Positions 47,135-56,555 are shown, numbered from the stretch's first letter. The stretch is 64,000 nt of DNA from Halarcobacter sp. (GCF_963676935.1 NZ_OY781470.1:310001-374000), one strand, 5' to 3'. The notes: generated by a model from the letters alone, not told the origin. Numbers and translations: made by a program.

Positions 47135-47162
47135 CATCCCAGAGGATAAATTTCCACTTTTG
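47131..47162 (+). repeat. unassigned repeat motif, copy 1
   Basis: Core ACATCCCAGAGGATAAAT (47134–47151) matches 16 of 18 bases at 48021–48038. Conservation runs across codon positions with an in-frame stop just upstream in both copies, so it is likely DNA- or RNA-level. The second copy forms a better hairpin. The two copies flank the lysE gene as direct repeats. Confidence 0.5.
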
Positions 47163-47210
47163 AGATTAAAAATATAAGTCAATAAATTAAGGTTAGACAC
47201 TTTTTTTTGA

Positions 47211-47226
47211 CAGGAGAATTCTCCTG
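47211..47226. repeat. palindrome after the second lysE
   Basis: CAGGAGAATTCTCCTG, perfectly palindromic. On the minus strand it can form an 8-bp stem (with one G·U) nine bases after the lysE stop, followed by A not T, so it is probably an mRNA 3'-end hairpin rather than an intrinsic terminator. Confidence 0.5.
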
Positions 47227-47235
47227 CCTTTAAAT

Positions 47236-47850
47236 TTAAGCTTTTGCAATAAGAACGCCACCAGCACTTAACATTGTAGTTCCTGCAACTACATTCATTT
47301 TTCTTTTTGCACTTTTACTTTTAAATAGTTTTTTTGCGCCACTTGCACTATACGCATATCCAAGCATTACTCCACCAAGTACAATAGTTACAATAGTTGA
47401 AATAATTATTATATCAATAACTGTTAAAGTTTGAAGATTTACAAATGTTGGCAAAAATCCCAAATAAAATAGTATTACTTTTGGGTTAGCAAGAGTTATT
47501 AAAAGTCCGGCTAAAAAGTTTTTCTTCCAAGATAGTTCATATACACCATCAACTTTTGTCTCATCAATTTTTGAAGTTAATATTTTATATCCAAGATATA
47601 AAAGATATGCTCCACCTAAATATTTTACTATTATAAAAAAATCACCTAAAACAGAAGCTATGGCACTAAGACCAAAAATTGCTAAAAGCAAGAAGATGAT
47701 ATCTCCTAACACAATACCTAATACTACAAAAGCAGCATTATTAAAACCTGAAGCTAAACCTCTTGAAATTGTTGCAAACACTCCAGGTCCAGGAGTGATT
47801 GCTAATAAAAACATCGCACCAGCAAAAGCTAACATACTATACAATGTCAT
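47236..47850 (-). CDS. LysE/RhtB-family amino-acid exporter, second copy
   Basis: 204 residues with six membrane helices. Same signatures as the 8618 protein: ITPGPGVFATISRGLASG and LITLANPKVILFYLGFLPTF, but clearly diverged along the length, so not a recent duplication. Strong AAGGAGG ribosome site before the ATG. It stands alone on the minus strand between two gene-poor stretches and is flanked by two copies of a ~30-bp motif. Substrate unknown. Confidence 0.93.
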   Translation of the reverse strand: MTLYSMLAFAGAMFLLAITPGPGVFATISRGLASGFNNAAFVVLGIVLGDIIFLLLAIFGLSAIASVLGDFFIIVKYLGGAYLLYLGYKILTSKIDETKVDGVYELSWKKNFLAGLLITLANPKVILFYLGFLPTFVNLQTLTVIDIIIISTIVTIVLGGVMLGYAYSASGAKKLFKSKSAKRKMNVVAGTTMLSAGGVLIAKA

Positions 47851-48017
47851 TATTCCCTCCTTATTAAAATTTAAATATAGTAATATTGTAACTTAAAAAT
47901 GCAATAGTTTAATTAGATAAGTGTTTATTTTTTATGCTCTATAGAATGGGTATTTTGAATATAAGTTTTGAAAGTACATATAATTGATTAAATGATTAAT
48001 TAAGTGTATGTTCTAAA

Positions 48018-48049
48018 ATTACATTCCAGAGGATGAATCTTTACTCTGG
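48018..48049 (+). repeat. unassigned repeat motif, copy 2, with hairpin
   Basis: ACATTCCAGAGGATGAAT (48021–48038) matches copy 1. Here CCAGAG (48026–48031) pairs perfectly with CTCTGG (48044–48049) across a 12-nt loop. About 170 bp upstream of the lysE start (minus strand) and 130 bp upstream of the TPR-methyltransferase start (plus strand). Confidence 0.5.
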
Positions 48050-48154
48050 GTAAAATTTATACACATTTCTTTTAATATGAAATATTTAAATGTTATACTT
48101 GATTAGAGCTTATTTTTATCTTTTTTGACTTAATACCTTGACTAATATTTTCTG

Positions 48155-48175
48155 TAGCTCAGTTTAAAGGAGCTA
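48155..48175 (+). promoter_or_regulatory. hairpin enclosing the ribosome binding site of the 48180 gene
   Basis: TAGCTC (48155–48160) pairs with GAGCTA (48170–48175); the Shine-Dalgarno AAAGGAG (48166–48172) lies half in the loop and half in the stem. Seven bases separate it from the ATG, so folding could lower translation. Confidence 0.4.
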
Positions 48176-48179
48176 TTTT

Positions 48180-49280
48180 ATGAATTCACATACTGTTAAA
48201 CAGGCTTTTGAAAAAGCTATTGAACTTCAAAAGTCTGGATCAACTACACAAGCAATAACAATTTACAAAGATATTTTGGATGATGATAAGGCTAATTTTG
48301 AAGCTAATTTTGAATTAGGTAATTGTTACAAAAATTGTAAAGATTATAATAAAGCACTTTTTTATTTAAAAGAAGCAAGCAAGGCTAATAACAAATGTTA
48401 TACCTGTCATTATAGTATGGCTGAGATTTATGATAAACTTTGTAAATATGAATTTTCTCTTTTTCATTTAGAAAAGGTAATAAGAGTTTGTCCAGAATTT
48501 TATGAGGTACTTTTTTCGATAGCACAATGTTATAGAAAAATGAAAAATGAAGGAAAAATGCATGAGTATCTTAATAAAACACTTGCTAAACTCCCCGAAC
48601 ATCCAGGAGCAAACCATCTATTAGCATCTTTAAATGAAGAAACAAAAAGTGATTATTCTTCTTTGTATGCTAGAGATCTTTTTGATAGATATGCTGGTCA
48701 TTTTGAAGAACATCTTGTTTCTTCTTTAAAGTATCAAGTTCCATTTATAATAAAAGAAAAATTATTATCTTTAAACTCTGCCAAAGATTCTAAAATATTA
48801 GATTTAGGGTGTGGTACGGGCTTATTAGGGAAAACTGTTGTTGATTCTTTCCCAAATTTAGTAGGGGTTGATATATCTTCTAATATGATAGATGAAACAA
48901 GAAAAAAGGATATTTATTCTGAACTTCATACCAATGATATTCAAGAGTTTCTTTTAAAAAGTGTACAAGAGTATGATTTAATCATAGCAGCTGATGTCTT
49001 TATATATATTGGGGCTTTGAAAACTATTTTTTCACGTATAAAAAAGTCTATTAATAGTAATAGTTATTTTATATTTACAATTGAACTTTTAAATGAATTT
49101 GATAAAGAAAGTTTTCATTTAGCAAAAAGTGGAAGGTTTTCTCACACTATAGAGTATATAGAATCTTTATGCAAAGACTATGGTTTTGAAATTATAGATA
49201 AAGAGAAAATTATCTTAAGACAAGAAAATAAAATAGGGCAAAAAGGGGTTATCTTTATATTAAAAAAAGATAAGAGTTAG
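48180..49280 (+). CDS. TPR-repeat SAM-dependent methyltransferase
   Basis: 366 residues. Residues ~5–155 are three to four TPR-like helical repeats (for example NFEANFELGNCYKNCKDYNK); from ~175 a class I methyltransferase with motif I LDLGCGTGLLGK (about 208–219), GVDISSNMID and the LIIAADVFIYIG strand. Substrate unknown; similar TPR-methyltransferase fusions exist in many proteobacteria. Good AAAGGAG before the ATG. It converges on exbD, and its stop lies in a shared hairpin. Confidence 0.88.
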   Translation: MNSHTVKQAFEKAIELQKSGSTTQAITIYKDILDDDKANFEANFELGNCYKNCKDYNKALFYLKEASKANNKCYTCHYSMAEIYDKLCKYEFSLFHLEKVIRVCPEFYEVLFSIAQCYRKMKNEGKMHEYLNKTLAKLPEHPGANHLLASLNEETKSDYSSLYARDLFDRYAGHFEEHLVSSLKYQVPFIIKEKLLSLNSAKDSKILDLGCGTGLLGKTVVDSFPNLVGVDISSNMIDETRKKDIYSELHTNDIQEFLLKSVQEYDLIIAADVFIYIGALKTIFSRIKKSINSNSYFIFTIELLNEFDKESFHLAKSGRFSHTIEYIESLCKDYGFEIIDKEKIILRQENKIGQKGVIFILKKDKS

Positions 49281-49300
49281 TTTTAAAAATCTAAAACTAA
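49277..49300. terminator. hairpin between TPR-methyltransferase and exbD
   Basis: Perfect 9-bp repeat TTAGTTTTA (49277–49285) and TAAAACTAA (49292–49300), loop AAAATC. It includes the plus-strand stop codon and lies just before the exbD end. Moderate strength, AT-only stem apart from two G-C pairs. Confidence 0.55.
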
Positions 49301-49303
49301 CAT

Positions 49304-49693
49304 CTATTTTTCTTTATTTGTGACAAGAGATAAATTATTTAAACTATATTTTTGCAAACTATCAAGTACCTTTACAACTTTTTCATAAACAACATTTTTA
49401 TCAATTCTTACAATAATATTTTTATCTTTATTTGTAACTTTTGCTAAATGATTATCAAGCTCTTCAAGAGTAACAACTTTGCCATAGATGGCAAACTCAT
49501 CTTTACTTATCTCTAATGAGATTTGTTTAGGCTCTATTTCAACCTCTTGTGCCTCAGATGAAGGAAGGTCTAAAATAAGTGCAAGTTCCTCTTTTTTGAA
49601 TACTGAAGAAACAATAAAAAATATCAACAATATAAAAACCACATCAATCAATGGAGTTAAATCAGGAGCTATAGTTTCTCTTTTTTTTCTCAT
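49304..49693 (-). CDS. exbD: ExbD/TolR-type energy-transducing protein
   Basis: 129 residues. One N-terminal membrane helix at ~15–35 with the functional Asp in DLTPLIDVVFILLIFF, then a periplasmic domain (EISKDEFAIYGKVV…NIIVRIDKN). Works with ExbB to pass proton-motive force to TonB. Start overlaps exbB by 4 bp. TolR cannot be excluded on sequence alone, but tonB in the same operon favours ExbD. Confidence 0.92.
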   Translation of the reverse strand: MRKKRETIAPDLTPLIDVVFILLIFFIVSSVFKKEELALILDLPSSEAQEVEIEPKQISLEISKDEFAIYGKVVTLEELDNHLAKVTNKDKNIIVRIDKNVVYEKVVKVLDSLQKYSLNNLSLVTNKEK

Positions 49694-50220
49694 AGTTTTA
49701 CTATAACTCTTTCTTCAATTTTGTGCTCTAAATTATCTATAAAACCTATTAAATAGTTGTATCCAATATAGTGAGGAATTGCAACTATAAGTCCAGCAAC
49801 TGTAGTTATCAGTGCTATTGAAATCCCTGTAGAAAATATTGTAGGGTCTCCCAATCCAGATTTTGAAATAGAATCAAAAGAGTTTAATACCCCAATTACA
49901 GTACCAAGTAATCCAAGAAGTGGTGAGATAGAAGCTATAATTTTTATAGTATTTAATCCCAGTTCTAGCTTACTTAGATATTTATCTAAAGCGTTTTTTA
50001 AAACCTTCTCTTCATATTTATCATCATTCTCTTTTATAAGATTGGTTATTTTTTTTGCTGTAGAATCTTTTTGGAATTTTGCAATAAACAGTTCAATAAA
50101 TTTCCATAACATTATTGAAAAACCTAAGATATTTAGAGCAATTAGAATATATACAATAACTCCACCTCTGTTTATATATTCCATAAGATTTAATTGGCTT
50201 ACTAAATCAACTAAAAACAT
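49690..50220 (-). CDS. exbB: ExbB/TolQ-type proton channel protein
   Basis: 176 residues with three membrane helices: ~18–38, ~92–115 and ~135–158. The MotA/TolQ/ExbB signature SPLLGLLGTVIGVLNSFDSI lies at the start of helix 2, and ISIALITTVAGLIVAIPHYIGYN is helix 3. Proton channel driving TonB. It lies 9 bp after tonB. Confidence 0.94.
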   Translation of the reverse strand: MFLVDLVSQLNLMEYINRGGVIVYILIALNILGFSIMLWKFIELFIAKFQKDSTAKKITNLIKENDDKYEEKVLKNALDKYLSKLELGLNTIKIIASISPLLGLLGTVIGVLNSFDSISKSGLGDPTIFSTGISIALITTVAGLIVAIPHYIGYNYLIGFIDNLEHKIEERVIVKL

Positions 50221-50229
50221 TTTATTCTC

Positions 50230-50952
50230 CTAACTATTATATATGTTGTAACTAATGGGAATATCTATAGTCAAACTATTTTTCCCTAATTCTTTTGGAA
50301 TAGGTTGAAACCTATTGATTTTTTTAAGTAAATCTAATGCAGCATTATTTAGCCTTTTAAATTTACTCGGGTCTTTTAGATTTATTTTTTTGATTGTTCC
50401 ATCTTTTAATATCTCAAAACTTATTAATACTTTCCCCTCTTGTTTAAGCCTTTTTGCTCTTTTTGGGTAGACTTTATTTTTTTCTATTACTTCTCTTAGT
50501 TTTGATAAATATTCATTCTTAATAAAATCTTTTTTCTCATTTGATACCAATTGTTTTTTAGGTTTAACCTTTGTAACTTTTTTAACTAAGGATGGGTCAA
50601 TTTTTGGTTCTTGCTTTTTTACAATTTTTTCTATTTTCTTTTTTTCTTCATATTTTTTGACCAGCTTTTTTTCAGGTATTTTTTTTATAACTTTATTTTT
50701 ACTTTTTTTTACAATCTTTTTAATTTTTCTTTTTACAGGCTTTGGCTTAGCTATTTTTTCAAGCACTTTTTTCTTTTCAATCTTTTTAGGTTTTTTCTTT
50801 TTTAAAACCACTTTCTGAAAAGATATTTTAGAAATAGTTGTAGGTTTTGATACAACGATCTCCTTCTCTTTTACCCTTTGATTGTTTAAAATAGTAAAAT
50901 GTACTAACAGTACAAATGTTATCGAAACTACAAAAATGAATTTACTAATCAT
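50230..50952 (-). CDS. tonB: TonB energy-transducing protein
   Basis: 240 residues. N-terminal membrane helix (~3–21), a long Lys-rich spacer (~45–140) in place of the usual Pro-rich one, and a TonB C-terminal domain with YPKRAKRLKQEGKVLISFEI and FQPIPKEL. Spans the periplasm to energise outer-membrane receptors for iron complexes or vitamin B12. No receptor gene is adjacent. A Fur-box-like palindrome lies 23 bp upstream, and no clear Shine-Dalgarno precedes the ATG. Confidence 0.93.
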   Translation of the reverse strand: MISKFIFVVSITFVLLVHFTILNNQRVKEKEIVVSKPTTISKISFQKVVLKKKKPKKIEKKKVLEKIAKPKPVKRKIKKIVKKSKNKVIKKIPEKKLVKKYEEKKKIEKIVKKQEPKIDPSLVKKVTKVKPKKQLVSNEKKDFIKNEYLSKLREVIEKNKVYPKRAKRLKQEGKVLISFEILKDGTIKKINLKDPSKFKRLNNAALDLLKKINRFQPIPKELGKNSLTIDIPISYNIYNS

Positions 50953-50974
50953 GTTGGAAGTATATATTAATATT

Positions 50975-50987
50975 GATAATAATTATC
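50975..50987. promoter_or_regulatory. Fur-box-like operator upstream of tonB
   Basis: GATAATAATTATC is a perfect 13-bp palindrome (6-1-6) with a T on its left completing 7 of 7 in the left arm. It matches the core of the Fur consensus (GATAAT…ATTATC). It lies 23–35 bp before the tonB start, where binding would block transcription when iron is plentiful. Confidence 0.65.
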
Positions 50988-51097
50988 TTAATTGATTCAA
51001 AAGAATGATAAATTGTAAAATCTAAGTTATTACTGACACCATTTCACTACTATCTTTTAGTAATATAGGAAAAATATTAATTATTATAGGAAAAATT

Positions 51098-53623
51098 ATG
51101 AAAAATCTTAGTATAAATATGAAGTTAATGCTACTAATTATTGGTAGTTTATTGTTCTTATCTGTTGTAATTTTATCAATTAGTGTACGTGAGAGTATAA
51201 AACATTCTGAAAAGGAAAAGTTAACTCAGTTAAAATCTATAACTGAAGCAAAAAAACAACATATTTCTGAATACTTTAAAACTATCGAGGGTTTAATTAT
51301 TTCTACTGCAAACTCTGCTTCTACACAAGATGCCTTTAATGAATTTATTAGAGGTTTTTATACTATCTCAGCACAATCAAGTTCTGAAGTAGATATGCAA
51401 AAAGTAAAAGATGAGCTTATAAAACATTATAATGAATTTTATATAAACAAAATAAATTTTAATTTGCCAGATGTTCCAGCAAAAAAAGAGACTACAAAAT
51501 ATTTACCACAAGATGATAATGGAATTTTAGCTCAATATATGTATATTATAAAAAATGAAGCAAAAATTGGAGAAAAAAATAAATTAAATCAGTCAAATAC
51601 TTTTTTTAATAATTATGCTTTTGCTCACACAAGGTTTCATGAAACTTTTAATATGATTTTAGAAAAATTTTCTTTATATGATATTTTTCTTGTTGATTTA
51701 AAAGGAACAGTTATTTATAGTACTTTTAAAGAGAAAGATTATGCAACAAATTTGATGACTGGACCATATTCTAATAGTGGTATTGCTAAAGCAAATAAAA
51801 CAGCATATAAGCTTAAAAAAGGTGAAGTTGCATTTTCTGATTTTGAACCATATGAACCAAGCTACAATGCACCAGCTTCTTTTTTAGCAACACCTGTATT
51901 TAATAATCAAAATAGAAGAGTTGGAAATTTAATAATCCAATTTCCTACAGATAAAATTGATTCAATTATGAATTTTAATGGAAATTATGAAAATGCAGGA
52001 TTAGGAAAAAGTGGAAATTCATTTTTAGTTGGTGATGATTATAAAATGAGAAATAATCACAGGTATTTAAATAAAATTGATAATAAACATGTAAAAAGTT
52101 CAAAAACAAGTATTGCTTTACATGAGATAAAGAATGAAGCAATAAAAGCAGCATTAGAAAATAAAACCGGTGCTACTATAATAGTTAAAGATGATGGAAA
52201 AAAATATTTAATTGCTTATTCTGGTCTTAAAGTCTTTGATAAACAATGGGGTATAATCTCTGAAATAGCTGATGCTGAAGCTCTAGCAGGAAGTATAAAA
52301 TTAAATATAATTTTGGCCTCAATCTCTTTTGCAGTTTTAGTTTTAATAATCTTTATTTCAGTATATATTTTAAGAAGTTCTATTATTAAACCAATAAAAG
52401 ATTTTGAAAATGGACTAATGTCATTTTTTAGATATTTAAATAATGAAACAAATGAGGTAGTTTATTTAGATGAATCAAAAAAAGATGAAATTGGACAAAT
52501 GTCAAAAGTTGTAAATAAAAATATCAATAAGACAAAAGAAGGGATTGAAAAAGATAGAAAACTTATAAATGAAACAGTAAAAGTTTTATCAGAGTTTGAA
52601 CAAGGCGATTTATCACAAAGAATAGATGCAAACTCTGAGAATCCATCTTTAAATGAATTAAAAAAAGTGATTAATGATATGGGTAATAATTTAGAAGCAA
52701 ATATTGATGATATTTTAAAAGTACTAGAAACTTATACCAAATACAATTATTTACAAAAAGTGGATTCAAAAAATTTAAAAAAACATTTACTAAAACTTGC
52801 TAATGGGGTTAATCTTTTAGGGGATTCTATAACTGAAATGTTAATTGAAAACAAAACAAACGGACTTAAACTTGATGATAGTTCAGACAAATTAATTAGG
52901 AGTGTTGAAGTTTTAGCAAATAATACAAATTCTGCTGCAGCCTCTATTGAGGAGACTTCGGCTGCAATAGAAGAGATAAATAGTAATATAATTTCAAATA
53001 ATCAAAATGTGCAAAAGATGGCTTCATATTCTCAAGAGGTTAATTCTTCTGTTAAAAATGGTGAAGAGTTAGCCCAAAAAACAACTTTAGCAATGGATGA
53101 GATAAATAAGCAAGTAAGTGCAATAAATGAATCAATTACAGTAATTGACCAAATTGCATTTCAAACTAATATCTTATCTTTAAACGCAGCTGTTGAAGCG
53201 GCAACAGCGGGAGAAGCAGGTAAAGGTTTTGCTGTAGTTGCACAAGAAGTAAGAAACTTGGCAGCTAGAAGTGCTGAAGCAGCAAAAGAGATTAAAGATT
53301 TAGTAGAAAATGCCAATATAAAAGCAAATGAAGGTAAACAAATTTCAGATGCGATGATTGAAGGATATATTAGTCTTAGTAAAAATATAAATAATACAAT
53401 AGAGCTTATTGGTGCAGTTTCTGATTCTTCTAAAGAGCAACAAATAGGTATATCTCAAATAAATGAAAGTGTAGCTAGTTTAGATAAACAAACACAAGAG
53501 AATGCAAATATTGCCCAAGATACTAATAATATTGCCCAGCAAACAGATATTATTTCTAAACAAGTAGTTGCAAGTGCAAATGAAAAAGAGTTTAAAGGAA
53601 AGAATGATATACAAATAGATTAA
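51098..53623 (+). CDS. methyl-accepting chemotaxis protein with large periplasmic sensor
   Basis: 841 residues. Membrane helices at ~8–30 and ~403–425 flank a ~370-residue periplasmic dCache-like domain. HAMP follows at ~425–480, a second HAMP-like segment near 490–570, then the signalling hairpin with tip [20 protein letters not shown] around 682–701. It passes ligand signals to CheA/CheW. No methylation-enzyme tether pentapeptide is seen at the C-terminus. ATG has TATAGGAAAAAT upstream, a 12-base element that is repeated 21 bp before. Ligand unknown. Confidence 0.95.
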   Translation: MKNLSINMKLMLLIIGSLLFLSVVILSISVRESIKHSEKEKLTQLKSITEAKKQHISEYFKTIEGLIISTANSASTQDAFNEFIRGFYTISAQSSSEVDMQKVKDELIKHYNEFYINKINFNLPDVPAKKETTKYLPQDDNGILAQYMYIIKNEAKIGEKNKLNQSNTFFNNYAFAHTRFHETFNMILEKFSLYDIFLVDLKGTVIYSTFKEKDYATNLMTGPYSNSGIAKANKTAYKLKKGEVAFSDFEPYEPSYNAPASFLATPVFNNQNRRVGNLIIQFPTDKIDSIMNFNGNYENAGLGKSGNSFLVGDDYKMRNNHRYLNKIDNKHVKSSKTSIALHEIKNEAIKAALENKTGATIIVKDDGKKYLIAYSGLKVFDKQWGIISEIADAEALAGSIKLNIILASISFAVLVLIIFISVYILRSSIIKPIKDFENGLMSFFRYLNNETNEVVYLDESKKDEIGQMSKVVNKNINKTKEGIEKDRKLINETVKVLSEFEQGDLSQRIDANSENPSLNELKKVINDMGNNLEANIDDILKVLETYTKYNYLQKVDSKNLKKHLLKLANGVNLLGDSITEMLIENKTNGLKLDDSSDKLIRSVEVLANNTNSAAASIEETSAAIEEINSNIISNNQNVQKMASYSQEVNSSVKNGEELAQKTTLAMDEINKQVSAINESITVIDQIAFQTNILSLNAAVEAATAGEAGKGFAVVAQEVRNLAARSAEAAKEIKDLVENANIKANEGKQISDAMIEGYISLSKNINNTIELIGAVSDSSKEQQIGISQINESVASLDKQTQENANIAQDTNNIAQQTDIISKQVVASANEKEFKGKNDIQID

Positions 53624-53743
53624 AAAAATTAATATGTTCTAATTATCTAGCTTTTAAGATAATAATACTAAAATATACCAAAAATAATTAATAATAATAA
53701 AAAATAATTATTCTGTGTTTAATTTTGAAAGTTGGATTAAAAT

Positions 53744-56500
53744 ATGGGGGATAAACATTATTTAAAAGCTGAACTTGATGAATATATAAAAAATGATGTA
53801 TCAATTTTTGATTTTATTCAATCTGCTTCACTTGATGGTATTTGGTATTGGGATTTAGAAAATCCCAAAAACCAATGGATGAGTGATAAGTTTTGGAAAG
53901 TTTTAGGATACGATCCAAATAAAAAGAAAAATCTTTCTTCAGAATGGCAAGAGTTGGTAAATGAAGAGGATTTAAAACTATCTATTGACAACTTTAATAA
54001 ACATTTAAAAGATCCAAATCACCCTTATGATCAAATTTTAAGATATAAACATGCAAATGGTTCTACAGCTTGGATAAGATGTAGGGGTATGGCCATTAGA
54101 GATAAAGATGGAAATCCTTACAGAATGGTTGGTGCTCATAATGATATGACTATTGTTATGGATGGTTTAAAAAAATTAGAAAAATATAATGGTCTTAGTA
54201 GATTAAATAAAAACTTAACACAAAAATATAATGAAGAGCATCAACAAAGATTAGAGATAGAAAGAATTAATAAAGATATTGAAAGATATATAAATCTAAT
54301 AGACAAATTCATAATATCTTCAACTATTGATTTAGAAGGAAATATTTTAAATGTATCTGATGCATATTGTAAGATATCTGGGTTCTCAAAAGATGAATTA
54401 ATAGGTGAATCTTATATAAAAGATGCTTTCCCAAACTCTGAAAATCTTGATATTAAAGACTTAAAAAAACTTACAAAAGAGTCTGATACTTGGGAAGGTG
54501 AGAGAAAAAATCTAAGAAAAGATGGAACAACTTATTGGCTTAAAACTACAATAACACCTATAATTGATGATAATGAAAATATTATTGGATATTCTACTTT
54601 AAATGTTGATATTACAGATAAGAATATTGTTAAACAGAATAATCTTGAGTTAAAAACTATCAAAGAAACATTAGATAACGCAGTAAAGATAGCTAGACTT
54701 GGTACTTGGGAATGGAATTTATCTAGAGATATTATGAAGTTTTCAAAAATATCATATGAGATATTTGGTTTAGAAGAGGGTAAATTAATAGATTTTCAAA
54801 GTTTCAAAAATTTTGTTGTTAAAGATGATAAAAAAAGATATAAAAGAGTAATAAATAGAGCATTAAAGAAAAAAACATCTTTCTCCTTTGAATATAGAAT
54901 CTATCGAGGTTTTGAAATACGAAAAGTGTGGGTTATTGGAAATCCAATTATAGAAAATGAAAAAGTTGTAAGAGTTACTGGAATACTACAAGATATTACA
55001 GAACTAAAGCAAGTTGAAGAGGAATTAGAGGAAGCTCAAAAAATTGCAAAAATAGGACATTATAATTACAATATAAAAAATGATATATTTACTAACTCAT
55101 ATATTATTGATGAGATATTTGGTTTTGATGAAAAAATAACAAAACACTTTAAAGTATGGTCAGATTTAATACATAAAGATGATAAAGAGAGAGTAAAAAA
55201 ATATTTTGATGGTATTTATAAAGAGAATAAAAAATTTGATACTGAATATAGAATTATAAATAAAAAAACAAAATCTATTAGATGGGTTCATATGTTAGGA
55301 GAACTTTCTTTTGATAGAGAAGGAAATGTTACTTCTTTTTTTGGAACTATACAAGATATTACAGCTAGAAAAGAGTTAGAGAGTAATCTTTTACAAGCTC
55401 ATAATGTATTTGAAAATACTCATGATGGGATTTTAGTTACAGATAGTGAAGGAAAAATATTAAATGTAAATAAATCCTTTGAAAAGATAACAGGATATAA
55501 AATTGAAGAGGTTATAGGACTTAATCCATCAATTTTAAAATCAGGAATACATGATGATGATTTTTATAAAGATTTATGGAGAGAAGTTAGAACAAATGGT
55601 TATTGGAGTGGAGAGATTCATAACAAAACTAAAAATGGGAAAATATATCAAGAGTTGTTAACTGTTAATGCAATATATGATGAAAGTGGTCATGTATGCA
55701 ATTTTATAGGGCTTTTTAGTGATATAACAAAACAGAAAAAACAAGACAAATTGATACTTCAACAATCAAGAACAGCAGCAATTGGAGAGATGCTAGAAAA
55801 TATTGCCCACCAATGGAGACAGCCACTTTCAATAATATCAACATCTGCAACAGGCTTAAAATTTTTGTTAGAGATGGATTCAGAAGATAAAATTCCTAAA
55901 GAAAAAGTTCTAAATGTTTTAGATGATGTGAATAATTATGCACAATATTTATCTACAACAATTGAGGATTTTAGAAGTTTTTTCAAAGGTGATATGACAA
56001 AAATTAAAAGATTTAATATAAAAGAAACTCTTGATAAAATTACAAACCTTACAAAAGATTCATTTATGCATAATTTTATTCATTTAGTAGATTATACAGA
56101 AGATAAAGATTTTTTTATTGAAAATAATGAAAATATTTTAACTCAAGCCTTGATTAATATATACAATAATGCAAAAGATGCCCTTGCTGAATATGTTGGA
56201 GATAAAGAGAAAAGATACTTTTTTATATCAATAGAAGAATCAGAAAATACTTTATATCTTCACTTTAAAGATAATGCTGGAGGGATTAGTACTAATATTA
56301 TGAATCAAATCTTTGACCCATATTTTACAACTAAACATGAATCTATTGGTACAGGGCTAGGTTTATATATGACATATCAAATAGTTACAAAACAGTTAAA
56401 TGGTACAATTGAAGTTCATAATGTGAATTTTGAATATGAAGGAAAATTTTTTAAAGGTGCAGAATTTATAATAGGAATACCTATAAATAATACAAATTAG
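53744..56500 (+). CDS. soluble multi-PAS histidine kinase
   Basis: 918 residues with no membrane helix. Five PAS-type domains are visible at about 20–140, 185–300, 310–425, 430–545 and 550–665 (several with PAC endings such as GILQDITELK and GTIQDITARK). The kinase part begins at ~675 with the H-box IAHQWRQPLS (His near 687), then N-box NIYNNAKDALAE, G1 KDNAGGIS and G2 GTGLGLYM. No receiver domain or response regulator gene is adjacent. The ATG has a weak ribosome site. It is 120 bp after the MCP gene. Confidence 0.93.
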   Translation: MGDKHYLKAELDEYIKNDVSIFDFIQSASLDGIWYWDLENPKNQWMSDKFWKVLGYDPNKKKNLSSEWQELVNEEDLKLSIDNFNKHLKDPNHPYDQILRYKHANGSTAWIRCRGMAIRDKDGNPYRMVGAHNDMTIVMDGLKKLEKYNGLSRLNKNLTQKYNEEHQQRLEIERINKDIERYINLIDKFIISSTIDLEGNILNVSDAYCKISGFSKDELIGESYIKDAFPNSENLDIKDLKKLTKESDTWEGERKNLRKDGTTYWLKTTITPIIDDNENIIGYSTLNVDITDKNIVKQNNLELKTIKETLDNAVKIARLGTWEWNLSRDIMKFSKISYEIFGLEEGKLIDFQSFKNFVVKDDKKRYKRVINRALKKKTSFSFEYRIYRGFEIRKVWVIGNPIIENEKVVRVTGILQDITELKQVEEELEEAQKIAKIGHYNYNIKNDIFTNSYIIDEIFGFDEKITKHFKVWSDLIHKDDKERVKKYFDGIYKENKKFDTEYRIINKKTKSIRWVHMLGELSFDREGNVTSFFGTIQDITARKELESNLLQAHNVFENTHDGILVTDSEGKILNVNKSFEKITGYKIEEVIGLNPSILKSGIHDDDFYKDLWREVRTNGYWSGEIHNKTKNGKIYQELLTVNAIYDESGHVCNFIGLFSDITKQKKQDKLILQQSRTAAIGEMLENIAHQWRQPLSIISTSATGLKFLLEMDSEDKIPKEKVLNVLDDVNNYAQYLSTTIEDFRSFFKGDMTKIKRFNIKETLDKITNLTKDSFMHNFIHLVDYTEDKDFFIENNENILTQALINIYNNAKDALAEYVGDKEKRYFFISIEESENTLYLHFKDNAGGISTNIMNQIFDPYFTTKHESIGTGLGLYMTYQIVTKQLNGTIEVHNVNFEYEGKFFKGAEFIIGIPINNTN

Positions 56501-56555
56501 AATTAATAATATTTTTGCTAAACTTCAATTTTAAAAATTAAAATTAAGGCAGTTA

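Larger units (their letters stand above)
46901..47235. other. gene-free stretch with orphan promoter, mini-ORF and repeat
   Basis: 335 bp without a normal gene. It holds a palindrome TTTGTG-T-CACAAA (46953–46965), a TATAAT at 47035–47040, a 9-codon ORF with its own ribosome site (47105–47134), the first copy of a repeat shared with 48021 (47134–47162), and an EcoRI-centred palindrome (47211–47226) just after the lysE stop. Confidence 0.6.
47851..48179. other. gene-free stretch before the TPR-methyltransferase gene
   Basis: 329 bp. It contains the lysE promoter side, the second copy of the repeat (48018–48049), a TATACT at 48094–48099 that could serve the 48180 gene, and a hairpin around its ribosome binding site. 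I see no ORF or RNA gene. Confidence 0.55.

Noticed and set aside
47211-47226. Intrinsic terminator for the second lysE
   Set aside because: On the minus strand the stem is followed by A residues, not T; kept only as a palindrome.
47131-48049. Insertion sequence or transposon between the two repeats
   Set aside because: No transposase, inverted terminal repeats or target duplication; only a normal lysE gene lies between.
48411-48425. CYTCH motif in the TPR-methyltransferase as a haem site
   Set aside because: The protein has no signal peptide and is cytoplasmic; the motif lies in a TPR helix and is likely chance.
50611-50805. Plus-strand ORF rich in Phe within tonB
   Set aside because: It is the complement of the Lys codons of the TonB spacer, a shadow frame.
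53642-53663. Terminator after the MCP gene (ATTATCT/AGATAAT)
   Set aside because: Weak AT-only stem without a T run; evidence too thin to list.
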